Positions 9,598 to 19,184 of a stretch of DNA of 64,000 nucleotides are shown here, piece after piece. The notes beneath the pieces were generated by a model, which saw only the letters and a list, made by a program, of their open reading frames with translations, was not told where the DNA came from and did not search any database. Origin of the DNA: Chloranthus sessilifolius (lineage: Eukaryota; Streptophyta; Magnoliopsida; Chloranthales; Chloranthaceae); assembly GCA_021018995.1 (NCBI GenBank), contig CM037590.1, positions 70,341,597-70,405,596 of the forward strand, read 5' to 3'. The translations under genes and the position numbers were made by a program. Every line of letters begins with the position of its first letter. Position 1 is the first letter of the stretch.

Positions 9598-9954
9598 TTA
9601 CACCTCTACCTTCATTTCCATCACCATTTCCACTTTACCTCCACCGCTATCTCCTCCACTTCCGCCTCCTCCACCGCCTCGTTGACCCCCGACCCATCCC
9701 TCGCCACCATCTCCAACATTTTCATAAAATATTGCATCCTCCCCCAACCAATCATCACCATCACTGTATTCACTCACCACCATATCCCCTTCATTCCTCT
9801 TTCCTTCTTTCGCCTTGGCCTCAGCCTCAGTCTCCTCATCTCTACTGTCTCGATGTATCTTTTGTGATAATTTATTTACAGTATAATCCTTCCTCCTACG
9901 GATCGTTGCGATGACCTCATCAAGGGCTAAATTAGGGTCCACTAGATCATCCAA
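9598..9954 (-). CDS. Acidic/Gly-rich hypothetical ORF, 118 residues
   Basis: Open from ATG 9954 to 9598. The first 85 residues look protein-like: LDEVIATIRRRKDYTVNKL, an alternating acidic/basic stretch with EETEAEAKAKEGK, then SEYSDGDDWLGEDAIFY. The rest is a Gly-rich run and VEMVMEMKVEV, the complement of a Pro/Ser-rich low-complexity region. In-frame sequence upstream of the ATG (EYGSDALDDL) is also open, so the ATG may be internal. No family recognised. It could be a chance frame opposite the 9230-9579 ORF's tail region. Confidence 0.3.
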   Translation of the reverse strand: MDDLVDPNLALDEVIATIRRRKDYTVNKLSQKIHRDSRDEETEAEAKAKEGKRNEGDMVVSEYSDGDDWLGEDAIFYENVGDGGEGWVGGQRGGGGGGSGGDSGGGKVEMVMEMKVEV

Positions 9955-10135
9955 TGCATCAGAACCATATTCAATTTTATTAGACCCATTTATGATAAAG
10001 AAAGATACTTTATAGGAAGACTGTAAAGAAAGAAAGACAATGCAAAGAAAGACGATATATAGAAATAATTTTGATGTAAAAAAATAATTTTGATTTATGA
10101 ATGAAATCTTTTTGCATGTTTATTAAATTCTTTTT

Positions 10136-10262
10136 ACTTGATAAATAGTTCTAAGTAAAAAAAATGAAGCTCCATGAGTATATGAAAACGTCAATCTACA
10201 GGAGTGCATTCATGAAAAAGTTACATAGTAAATGGTGCCAGGTTGAATCGCACGCACTTCAT
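10136..10262. repeat. Unit repeat, copy in unit 2 (partner at 11374-11500)
   Basis: Shares the run CCATGAGTAT, ACAGGAGTGC, TCATGAAAAA, ACATAGT.AATGGTGCCA and TTGAATCG.AC..GCTTCATACATGTAGC with 11374-11500. This shows that the interval 8040-10640 and the interval 10650-11800 are duplicates, the second lacking about 1.1 kb. Confidence 0.75.
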
Positions 10263-10264
10263 AC

Positions 10265-10556
10265 ATGTAGCATCTTCGCTTCGCTAAAAGGCGTCGTTAC
10301 TCAAATGGGAAGCGACATCGCTTCATAAGCGAAGCGCCCACACTTCAAAAAACAAAGCATGGACGCCTCCTTCTCGAAATGCCATTTTTTTTTACTGCAA
10401 TAAGCGATGACTCTTCAACTTAGAAGCGATTGCGCTTCAACTTAGAAGCGATGACACATCACCTTAGAAGCGATGATGCTTTAACTTAAAAGTGATGACG
10501 CTTCAATTTAGAAGCAATGATGCTTTGATAATCATCTTACTAAAGCGCTGGCGCTT
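10265..10556. repeat. GAAGCG-type array of unit 2, distal part
   Basis: Best part is 10415-10540: CTTAGAAGCGATTGCGCTTCAA repeated about six times at 22-24 bp. The consensus is TTAGAAGCGATGACGCTTCAAC. Confidence 0.85.
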
Positions 10557-10833
10557 CTGTGTAGCTATGTCGGACATGATTTCTCCCAAGTTTGGGGAAA
10601 GTTATTGACTTTCTTTGTAGATCGTATGCCCGGTGCACTCGGCACCATCATATATTTTTAAGGTTTTTTTTTGTTCTCTCTCTTCAAGGAATTTAAGGAA
10701 CGATATTGTATTCATATAACGAATGACTACTTACACAGCATAACACTCTGTATAAAAAAAAGAGAAAACTTAGGAAAAATCTACAAACAAGCATCAACAC
10801 AATTGACTGAAACGACTCCCCCTTCAGAAGGTG

Positions 10834-11046
10834 TCATAGTTCGTGTAGGCGACCCTCAAACTTGGCAGAAACATCTTCAATCTCGGGCACATATGCTTCA
10901 ATCTTGTCCTTCACCCTTTGAAATCGCGCCTTCGTCTGTGCCAGAAGCGCGAGCTGTTGCTCCAGAACCTTCGCCTTCTCAATTTCAATGCTACGATCGA
11001 GGAATCTGAAGGCTTGGCTAATCTCAGAGTTGGCTTGTTCTGCCAT
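10834..11046 (-). CDS. Small coiled-coil protein, copy 3 (intact ORF)
   Basis: 70 residues, no stops, from ATG at 11046. Opening MAEQANSEISQAFRFLD, then EIEKAKVLEQQLALLAQTK and RFQRVKDKIEAYVPEIEDV, ending GRLHEL. Spacing of Leu, Ile, Val and Ala at heptad-like positions predicts one long helix or coiled coil. Copies 1 and 2 (6486 and 8506, both minus) are clear relatives with a stop each. This is the only intact one, so it may have been under recent constraint or be the youngest duplicate. The ATG lies in GCCATGG on the complement, preceded by a pyrimidine-rich leader. No known domain; it could be a partner protein of the element or a remnant of a host gene. Confidence 0.5.
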   Translation of the reverse strand: MAEQANSEISQAFRFLDRSIEIEKAKVLEQQLALLAQTKARFQRVKDKIEAYVPEIEDVSAKFEGRLHEL

Positions 11047-11215
11047 GGTGAAGGGGGTTTGGTTTGGAGACGGAAGGCAAAATAAAGGATATGGATTGAA
11101 GATTAAACTGACGACATATTACAAGGTGTTTTTATTGGGATACAAATAGCTGCTAGAATAAATAATATTTATCCTGAGGACATCTACGTGCAGTATTCTT
11201 TTTGCCATGTATTAA

Positions 11216-11720
11216 TTGAAGCACTGACGCTTCAATTAATGGCCTCAAACAAGCAGCACTGACGCTTCTAACAATAGGCACCATGGGGAAGATAAAACAA
11301 CGACGCGCTTCAACCGTTGAAACAATACCATAGTCAACATGTAGAAAGCGTGGGAGACCTAGGCCTTTAGACTTGATAAATAGGCGTGAGTAATAAAAAC
11401 AAAGATCCATGAGTATTTGACACAGGAGTGCGTTCACGAAAAATTAACATAGTCAATGGTGCCATGTTGAATCGTACAAGCTTCATACATGTAGCGGCTT
11501 TGCTTCCTAAGCAACGCATCAGCGCATAGCATACTGGTCATCGTCGCTATGTAGCACGTAGCGTAAGGGTCATAAAAAATGAAGTGCCCACGCTTAAAAA
11601 TTGAAGCGACCACGCTTACAAAATGAAGTGACACGCTTCATTTTTCTAGTGTCGTCGCTTCTCTCCGGAAGAGTTATCACTTCTTGTATGAGGCGTCGTC
11701 ACTTCTGAAGTGCCATAAAC
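11216..11720. repeat. GAAGCG-type words of unit 3
   Basis: Includes GAAGCACTGACGCTTC at 11218-11233, CACTGACGCTTC at 11257, and a run at 11600-11715 (GAAGCGACCACGCTT, GAAGTGACACGCTTC). They include the duplicate of 10136-10262 at 11374-11500. Confidence 0.75.
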
Positions 11721-11889
11721 CATCAAAAAAGAAGCTCCAATGAGACGTGCCCATGCTTCAAATGCGTAGCGCGTGCGCATCCTACAGGAGGCAATTATGC
11801 TATTTATAAAATTGATTCACTGTGAATCTGTGATACTACACTGTGCAACCGTGGATTTTATCAATCCATCATGACTATGCGCCCACTAA

Positions 11890-12640
11890 AAAAAAATGGA
11901 GTCGTCATCCGGAGCTTTTGATGAATCGAGATACCTCAAAATCGATATATGAGCACCAAGGTGCAAAAATATGACTCTGATTTGTCGGTCTTTGCCAAAG
12001 GCTTTTGGGTAGGGGCTTCGGTTATCGATCGGGAAAGTGTTAGGTACTCAATCAACCCGCTCGTAAGCGGTCTCTACTTATGACCAAAATATAAAAAAGA
12101 AAATAAAATGAACAACGCTCCTACTTGCCCAAAGGCACTATGATCCTATTTGAGCCCCCCGCAATCATTGAAAATTCAGCGGCATAATGGCTTAAATTCT
12201 AGGATAGAAGAAAAACAAAAGAAGGTAGAAGAATAGAGGGGAGAGCCAGAGCTCTCAGTCCCTTCTAGCACCGCGGTGGACCTTCGCGTGGTTGTACTTC
12301 CGATGAGCTTCCAATAGCAAATAGGTTTGAGGAATGAGTCTTGGCTTCTAAGGCTTGAGAGCTAAAAGGTAGGAGAGGTAGGCTAAGGCCTAGTTATTGC
12401 TAAAACTAAGGGATTGGTGATGGAAGATGAGATCTAAAAGGTAAACCTAAGTTCTGGAATTTGAAGGGATAAATGCTTGAAAAGGAGGAGAGGAATCACT
12501 AAAGCTCTTTCTCTCTTTGGAAATTTTTTCAAGGTCCTAATCAAGGGGGGGGGGGGGTGCTCTTTATTTATAGAGTTGAAGTAGATTAGAGGGGTACTTA
12601 AAGGCTAATCTCGCTTCGCTCTTGTTTACGTAATTACTGA
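11890..12640 (-). mobile_element. Antisense fragment of the Tat-like LTR (LTR-C)
   Basis: On the minus strand this matches 58540-59310: the TCTATAAATA TATA region, the CATCGGAAG..GGTCCACCGCGGTG block (58870-58905), the GATCGATAACCGAAGCCCC block (59134) and CAAAAGCTCCGG.TG.CGACTC at the LTR/primer-site junction (59240). It is truncated within U3 at about 12640, where chromovirus gag begins, and ends in poly(A/T) at 11889. A run of 13 G lies at 12547. It is a remnant with no coding capacity. Confidence 0.75.
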
Positions 12641-13278
12641 GGTGATGAGAGCAAAGAGGTTTCAACAAGGCTTGAGACCGACGTTAGAAGGGGGGGTGGC
12701 ACCATTTCAGCTAAAGACCTATGGAGAGGTCATGAGTAAAGCTCTCGTGGTTGAGGAAGAAAATAATAATCGATACCGCCAAAGGAAACAACAGGGACAA
12801 GGGAGTGTAGATCAGAGTAGAATAGGAAACTATGAGTCGGTGAACAAAAAGTCGAGATTCATAACACCTAATCAGAGGCCACCGTTCCAAGCAGGGTATG
12901 GGAGACCGGCGTAACAGACCAACTATCAGAGATTCCCATTGCTTGCGTCGGGGAGGCCGATACATTATGAGAGCCCTGCTGCCATCACTAGAGCTACAGT
13001 TACACAGGGCTTTTCATGAGCTGCTTCTTTCACACCTAGGGAGACTTGTGCCAAGTGTGGCAAGTCGCACAGGACGGCGGATTGCAAGTAAGGGACACGA
13101 GGATGCTACAAATGTGGAAAGGTGGGCCACATGATTAAAGATTGCCCCGAGGTGACCAAGGATAAGACGACTTCTGCTTTAATGTCACGACCGATACAAA
13201 CAAGGAAGCCGGTCATACAAGGGAGAGCCTACACAGTCACCGGCCAAGAAGCAGGGAACGTGCATGATGTCATCCAAG
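12641..13278 (+). pseudogene. gag: Gag, C-terminal half with CCHC zinc knuckle
   Basis: The reading starts inside the capsid-like domain (AKRFQQGLRPTL, then FQLKTYGEV), a motif typical of plant chromovirus Gag. After a basic linker with several Pro and Gln residues, the nucleocapsid part shows CYKCGKVGHMIKDCP near 13105-13145, a CX2CX4HX4C knuckle that binds RNA during packaging; a second, incomplete C-x-x-C-x(3)-H box (CAKCGKSHRTADC) lies just before it. A frame change and TAA/TAG stops occur near 12913, 13015 and 13090. The last codons GNVHDVIQ end at 13278, where a GT donor follows. The N-terminal half is lost at the left truncation. Confidence 0.75.
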
Positions 13279-13427
13279 GTGAGAATTCCTTTTTAAATAA
13301 ATAATTTCATTCCTTAAAATTTTAGATAGAGAAGGTGCATTCATTAGAAAAGCGTGTGGACTCCTTTTTACACGATAAAAATTTCTAAATAAAATATGTG
13401 CTATATATGTATATGTGTGTGTTATAG
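13279..13427 (+). other. Probable intron joining Gag to Pol
   Basis: 149 bp, GTGAGA at the left and a pyrimidine/TG-rich TTATAG at the right, AT-rich, with in-frame stops. Removing it joins the codons for DVIQ to GSLRVYEKGS in frame, which is what related elements read without a break between the end of Gag and the protease. Without splicing, the Gag frame stops at TAA about 25 bases in. This would give Gag alone from unspliced RNA and Gag-Pol from spliced RNA. Introns between gag and pro are known from Ogre-type elements; for a chromovirus it would be uncommon. Confidence 0.6.
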
Positions 13428-15330
13428 GTTCATTACGAGTGTATGAGAAGGGAAGCTATGTAGCATGCGAAGCAAGAGTGTTGATAGACCCAGGGTCTTA
13501 CCACTCCTTTGTTACTCCGAAGTTTGCAAAGGGAATGAAGATCGTTCCGGAGACGTTAGATTTTATTCTATCAGTGTCTATTCCGACTGGGGAATTAGTC
13601 GACATGGAATTAGTTTGTAACTCAGTGATAGTTGGCATCAATGATGGAGAAGTCTATGAACTGGACATAAAATTAATACTGTTAGACATGCAAGGATTCA
13701 ATGTGATCCTTGGCATGGATTGGTTGTCACAATATTGTGCAACCATAGATTGAAAGAACAAGATTGTCATCTTCAGACCTAACACTACGAGATCGTTTCG
13801 ATTTCGAGGGGAGAGATCGACGCATATGCCACTTATCTCTGCGGTTAGGACCGAGCGCTTGATCAAAAAGGGTTGCAGTGGTTATTTAGCATTCTTGAAG
13901 GAGGATAAGGAAGAGAAGAATATTATCTCCAAGATAGCAGTGGTGCGAGATTTTGAAGATGTATTTTCGGAGGAATTACCAGGATTACCTTCAGAGAGGG
14001 AAGTGGAGTTCGCCATTGACTTAGCACCAGGAACGGAGCCTGTTTCGAAAGCACCATATAGGATACTCCTGCTAAGTTGAAAGAGTTGAAAGAATAGTTA
14101 CAAGAGCTCATGGACAAAGGATTTGTAAGATCGAGTGTGTCTCCATGGGAGCACCGATCTTGTTTGTAAAGAAAAAGGATGGGTAAATGCGACTGTGCAT
14201 TGACTATCGCCAATTGAACAAACTCACCATAAAAAACTGATATCCTTTGCCTATGATAGATGACCTATTCGATTAGCTACAAGAAGCGAGGTATTTTTCC
14301 AAGATCGATATGAGATCTGGATACCATCAGTTGAGAGTCAAGGCAGAGGACATCTAGAAGACTGCATTCAGGACGCGGTACGAACACTATGGGTTCTTAG
14401 TGATGCAGTTTGGGTTGACAAACGCTCCAGCGTCGTTTATGGATTTGATGAATCGGGTGTTTAAACCACACCTGGACTCCTGCGTCATAGTATTCATTGA
14501 CGATATCCTAATATATTCTAAATCAAATGTGAAACACGAAGAACACTTTAGGATTACTCTACAAACTTTACGTGAATACCAACTATACGCCAAGCTCAGT
14601 AAGTGCGAGTTTTGATTGGAGGAAGTTAACTTTTTAGGACATGTCGTCTCAAAGCATGGTGTCACGGTAGATCTAGCTAAAATCAAAGTAATAGTAAATT
14701 GGGAGCAACCAAAGACCATGACCGACATCCGTAGTTTCCTTAGACTAGCAGGCTATTTTTGATGTTTTGTTGAGAGGTTTTCAAAGATATCAAGGCCACT
14801 CACGAGACTTACACGGAAGAATGCAAGGTTCGAATGGAGTGAAGCGTGCGAAAAGAGTTTTCAAGAACTCAAGAAGAGACTCATTTCAGCTCCAGTACTA
14901 GCGATTCCTTCAGGCAGTGGAGGGTTCGCGGTATACAGTGATGCTTCGTATAATGGTTTGGGCTGCGTGCTCAACCAATACAAAAAGGTGATAGATTACG
15001 GGTCAAGACAGTTGAAAGAGCATGAAAAGAACTACCCGACGCATGACCTGGAACTAGCAGCGGTCATATTTGCGTTGAAGATCTGATGACATTACTTGTA
15101 TGGTGAGACTTTTGAGATTTTTACCGACCACAAGAGCCTTAGATACCTGTTTACACAGAAGGAGCTAAACATGAGGCAGCACTGATGAATGGAGTTCTTC
15201 AAGGACTACGACTGTTCTATACAGTACCATCCAAGCAAGGCTAATGTAGTAGCTGATGCCTTGAGTCGGAAGGGTTCAACTCAGTTGGCTAGTTTGATTT
15301 TGGGTATGCACCGATAGAAGTTATTTGAAG
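13428..15330 (+). pseudogene. pol: Protease, reverse transcriptase and RNase H of the chromovirus (many stops)
   Basis: The protease shows VLIDPGSYHSFV, where the D-x-G active site is kept though DSGA became DPGS. RT follows: FAIDLAPGTEPVSKAPYR, MRLCIDYRQLN-like, [25 protein letters not shown] and the catalytic [10 protein letters not shown] at about 14490. RNase H has [20 protein letters not shown] and a hinge with VVADALSRK. Stops replace expected residues, e.g. CEF-stop-LEE (Trp), ALKI-stop (Trp), FD-stop-LQ (Gln) and AGYF-stop (Arg), and there is a frame change near 14070. It copied the element's RNA into DNA in the virus-like particle. It is now dead. Confidence 0.85.
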
Positions 15331-16840
15331 ATCTTACACTGTATGATGCAAATATTGAGTCGCAAGCTACAGGAGCCTTTTTGGCTAACATGTCAGTGAG
15401 ACCAGTGATATTTGAGCATATTCACGAGGTACAGATGAAAGACCCAGCGCTAACCAAGATTCGTCAAGATATGATTGAAGGCATCAAACCTGAGTTCTCA
15501 GTGAAAGAAGATGGTTCCTTATTGTTCAAGGGCCGCCTCTGCATTCCAGACAATGTCGATCTACGACAAACTATCCTTGATGAGGATCACAAGTCAGATT
15601 ATGCGATCCACCCTGGTAGCACTAAAATATACCAAGATTTGAGAAAGAATTATTGGTAGAGAGGTTTGAAGCAAGACGTGGCTAAGTACGTGTCACAATG
15701 CTTGACGTGTCAGTAGGTGAAGATCGATCATAGACACCCTGCGAGGTTATTGCAGGCTCTACCCATACCAGAGTGGAAGTGGGAATCGATCTCTATGGAC
15801 TTCATCATGGGATTACCACGTACTGCAAAGAGATACAATGCCATTTGGGTAGTCGTAGGCCGACTGACCAAGACAACACACTTCTTGCCTTACAACACGA
15901 TGTACACGGCAGGAAGACTTGCAGAGTTGTATATGAAAGAGATCGTGCACCTACACGGGATTCCAAGCAGTATCATTTCCGATCGTGACCCTTTATATAC
16001 ATCAAAGTTCTGAAAGAAATTTCAAGAAGGAATGGGAATGCGACTGGACTTCAGTTAAGCTTTTCATCTGCAAACTGATGGGCAAACAGAGCAAGTGAAC
16101 CAAGTGATAGAGGACATGCTCAGAGCGTGTATGCTTGAATTGCAAGGGTCATGGGATCAACACCTACCGTTGATTGAATTCACCTACAATAACAGTTTCC
16201 AAGCGAGCAGTTGCATGGCACCGTATGAAGCTCTCTATGGAAGGCGATGTAGATCACCCATCAATTGAAAGGAGACCAGTGAGAAATTTGTTTTGGGACC
16301 CGAGGTACTTGAAGATAATGCCACTTATGTTCATATGATAAGAGCAAAACTTAAAGCTGCTCATAGCAGGCAGAAAAGCTACGCCGATATCAAGAGGACC
16401 AATGTAGACTATAAAGTGGGTGAACATGTATTTGTAAAAGTGTCATCGATGAAAGGCGTGATGAGATTCAGAAAGAGAGGGAAGCTGAGTCCCCGCTATC
16501 TAGGACCATTTGAAGTTTGGGTCGAGTTGGGGAAGTTGCTTACCGCATTGGATTGCCATCGTTATTTGATCGGGTACATAACGTCTTCCACGTATCCGTG
16601 CTCAGGAAGTATATTAATGGCCCTGATCATGTGTTGAGTGATCAACCATTAGAGATGTATGAGGATATGAGCATGATTGAAGAAATGGCGGAGATATTAG
16701 ATCAAAAGGAACAAGTATTGCACACCAAAGTGATCCCTTTAGTACTTGTTCAATGGAAAAATCATCTGGCCGAAGAAGCTACGTGGGAAAGAGAAGCCGA
16801 CGTGAGAGAGCAATACCCAGACTTTTTTACGGTAGGCTGA
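15331..16840 (+). pseudogene. int: Integrase with C-terminal chromodomain
   Basis: An HHCC zinc region (IHPGSTKIYQDL, then CLTCQ) is followed by the core domain with the D, D, E residues at ISMDFIMGLP (about 15797), IISDRDPLY (about 15970) and the Glu of VIEDMLRAC (about 16110). Then come the GKLSPRYLGPFEV module and, after a frame change near 16525, FHVSVLRKYI and a chromodomain with VIPLVLVQWKNH, EEATWERE and ending QYPDFF. Chromodomains steer chromovirus integration to heterochromatin marks. Stops sit at Trp or Gln codons (YW-stop, CQ-stop, KF-stop, PIN-stop). The end at TGA 16838-16840 is the natural one. Confidence 0.88.
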
Positions 16841-17099
16841 GAGTTTAATTATATCATCGCAAGCATATTGTAAATCTAAACTGATTCTGTAATCAAACGT
16901 TGACCATTTGGCCAACCTATTCAATGGTAAGAGTGTGAATCGAAACCGTGCCGTGATGCGATGACGAACGCATGGCTAATGTTCATTATGTCATGCAGTG
17001 ACTAATGAAGACATGCTTCACAAAGCCAATGACCAACTAATCAAGAACTACTAAGAAAAAATGAAGGAAAAATAAAATAGAAAATTTTTGGAAAATCTG

Positions 17100-17170
17100 T
17101 CAAAATCGATCAATCGATTTCGCGCGGCTCAGGTTAAGTTACAAAAATCGATCAATCGATCAATCGATTT
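17100..17170. repeat. Palindromes AAATCGATCAATCGATTT upstream of the accessory ORF
   Basis: AAAATCGATCAATCGATTT at about 17103-17121 and AAATCGATCAATCGATCAAT continuing to CGATTTT at 17145-17171. The same words recur in this element's LTR (19773-20090). Both lie upstream of a promoter-like box. Confidence 0.85.
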
Positions 17171-17174
17171 TTGC

Positions 17175-17185
17175 CTATATATAAC
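17175..17185 (+). promoter_or_regulatory. TATA box before the accessory ORF
   Basis: CTATATATAAC about 5 bp after the last palindrome and 220 bp before the ORF's ATG. It suggests separate transcription of the accessory ORF. Confidence 0.5.
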
Positions 17186-17405
17186 AAATTTGGGTTTTTT
17201 TTTATTCCCATTCGAAATCCAGTTTTGGTTTTTCTTTTGGGCGCCATTTTTCTTTCCTCTTCTAGCTACCATACCAGCTAGGGTTTTTGCATTTTTGGCT
17301 TCGATTTCGGATCGAAATCCCATGCCATTTGGATCTAGCATCTTATGTAAACCCTAGATTCACTTTTCTTTTCAAAATTGGACCACCACAACCCTAGGTT
17401 TTAAC

Positions 17406-18848
17406 ATGTTGATCAAAATGCCGCCTCGAGCGCGATTGGCCATGAAACAATCGATGTCTAAGCTACCGGTACAGCGTAAGAACGTCGCACCGCCACCACC
17501 ATCACCATCACCCCCATCAACACCTGTTTCTTCATCAGATTCTAAATCTGATTTGACGAGCGCGTCTTCACGCGAACCGTCGCCGATACCCCAACCACCA
17601 CCCAGAAATTTGCCCCAGCCAAATGAGTGGTTGGTGGCAAAGGAATTCGAAGATGAGTACATCATCGACGAAGTCTTATTTACCGGCACTGATGTCGAGG
17701 GTGAGACCCAATGGGCCCAGCAATACCTTCAAAAGGCGGGTCTCGAAAACCTTTTGAACCCATTGCACGGACACTTTTATCCTCGACTCATGTGCCTATT
17801 CTACCAGAATCTTAGGGCGGGACGAGTTGATGACATGGTTACGATCGAGATTGATGGTCGTAGCTACACATTTACACGTCGACATGTGCACGAATCCCTA
17901 AAGTGCTATTTAAATTTTGTACCCGAGACCATCCTTTTTCCACCATTTACTGAGGAAGCCAAATTTGAGGACATTATGACTGAGATGACTAATGAGAAGA
18001 AGGGATCGGGGAAGTCTATAAGGAGGGTGGACCTACCTCCTTATATGTGGATGCTTGATGCCATAATCAAGTTTAATTTATACCCAATGCGACATGATAC
18101 AGAGAGGGTTGAGTTGGTCTAGCAGGCTTTATACGCAGCTTACTGCGGCCGTTGGTTTGACGCAACCAAGCTTGTCATTGAGGGGATGATATACATAAAA
18201 GGAAAAATGATGAAAGGGCCTTTGAGACCCAAGGAGAAGATGCCCTATGCTCGGCTCATATCGAGCATGTTGGAATGCTACTTTGACACCCCAGAGTACG
18301 CAATTTCGCCTATTGAGAGGAAGGCTACGAACCACGTGAAGCACTATTCCATCGCTTCGTGGGGCCGTAGTTATAGATTTTTAAAGAAGGCCCTACCACT
18401 AGAGGGACAAGCACCACCCCCACCCCCACCACCACATCAAGATCCACCAGCTGAGGGAGCACCGTCTCATGGCTCAGATCCACCTGAACAGCAGCCTTTG
18501 GTGCCACCTCATCCACCTTCACAGTCAGCAGCTACTACACCTACGTATCAACGATAACCGACTCGCCCCACCCCCACTATTGACGACGTGTTGGCCCGGA
18601 TGGAGGCCAACAACCAACAGATGAATCGTCGCTTGGATTTCTTGATGTACCACACTATGTGGTACATCTACCCACATGACTTCCAGCAACGTCTCGCGGA
18701 GGAGCAGACATGGACTCCGGGCGCATCTGTGTTGGGTACAGCCGATGCCGGCACCTCTGGTTCGGGTCCACATCAACCTGGCGAGACGGAGCAGCCGGGC
18801 GAGATGGATCAGCCAGCAGTAAACCAGCCGAGAGAGGGGACGGCGTGA
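17406..18848 (+). pseudogene. Accessory ORF: putative plant transposon protein domain
   Basis: One frame of about 480 codons with just two stops, TAG at 18120 (probably Trp) and TAA at 18555 (probably Gln). The start is chosen at 17406; a second ATG at 17418 fits too (MPPRARLAMKQ). Layout: basic start, Pro/Ser-rich linker with PPPPSPSPPS, then from residue 75 NEWLVAKEFEDEYIIDEV, LLNPLHGHFYPRLMCLFYQNL, IDGRSYTFTRRHVHE, DLPPYMWMLDAIIKFNLYPM and MPYARLISSMLECY, then a Pro-rich part and a C-terminal helix with ARMEANNQQMNRRLDFLMYH. The central part matches the plant 'putative plant transposon protein' domain found near retroelements and MULEs, of unknown role. It is far less damaged than pol next to it. 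Confidence 0.7.
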
Positions 18849-19167
18849 GCTGAAGCTGATGACATTTTTATTTTTGTGTTGCAATTTACTTTTGGGTTGT
18901 AATTAGTAGAGAAATTGTAAATTTTGAACAAATAGTAAACTTTGTAAACACTTTGCGAAGTGTACTTACCAATTTATGAAAAGTCAAAATTTTGTTGCGA
19001 ATTATTTCTTTTATCATAGCAAATGCGCTACTTTTCACACAAATTGTGCATTGCATGTGGTTAGATGTCATTAGTTCTCGTGAAATTGTGATTGCATGGA
19101 TAGGTGTCTATCCATGTGTGGGAGATTTCACCGACGCACCTTTGGGTTCATTTTCGAGGACGAAAAT

Positions 19168-19184
19168 TTTCAAGGTGGGGACAA
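19168..19184 (+). promoter_or_regulatory. Polypurine tract of the chromovirus
   Basis: TTCAAGGTGGGGACAA directly before the 3' LTR, preceded by TCGAGGACGAAAATT, the usual sequence at this position in Tekay/Del elements. It primes plus-strand DNA synthesis. The stretch 18849-19167 holds nothing else I can support. Confidence 0.75.

Larger units (their letters stand above)
1652..11889. mobile_element. Unclassified palindrome-rich mosaic carrying Ulp1-like sequence
   Basis: About 10 kb without retroelement pol. It is marked by dozens of copies of a short palindrome, GAAGCG-(A/C)TGA-CGCTTC, a broken Ulp1-type cysteine protease gene, a Pro/Gln-rich ORF, an acidic ORF and three copies of a small coiled-coil ORF. 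Three units (about 6000-8000, 8040-10640 and 10650-11800) share the order coiled-coil ORF, promoter-like sequence, palindromes, which points to internal duplication. Ulp1 domains of this sort are known from Kaonashi/VANDAL-type Mutator-like elements of plants, but I found no transposase and no convincing terminal inverted repeats. The class is therefore an inference. Confidence 0.4.
16841..17405 (+). other. Spacer between pol and the accessory ORF
   Basis: Noncoding. It holds two palindrome groups, a TATA box and a leader with several AAACCCTAG-like telo boxes. Taken together it looks like a promoter for the downstream ORF rather than plain 3' UTR. Confidence 0.5.

Noticed and set aside
1652..11889. 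Complete Mutator-like element with terminal inverted repeats
   Set aside because: I could not find matching long termini or a transposase; the palindrome words create false inverted matches.
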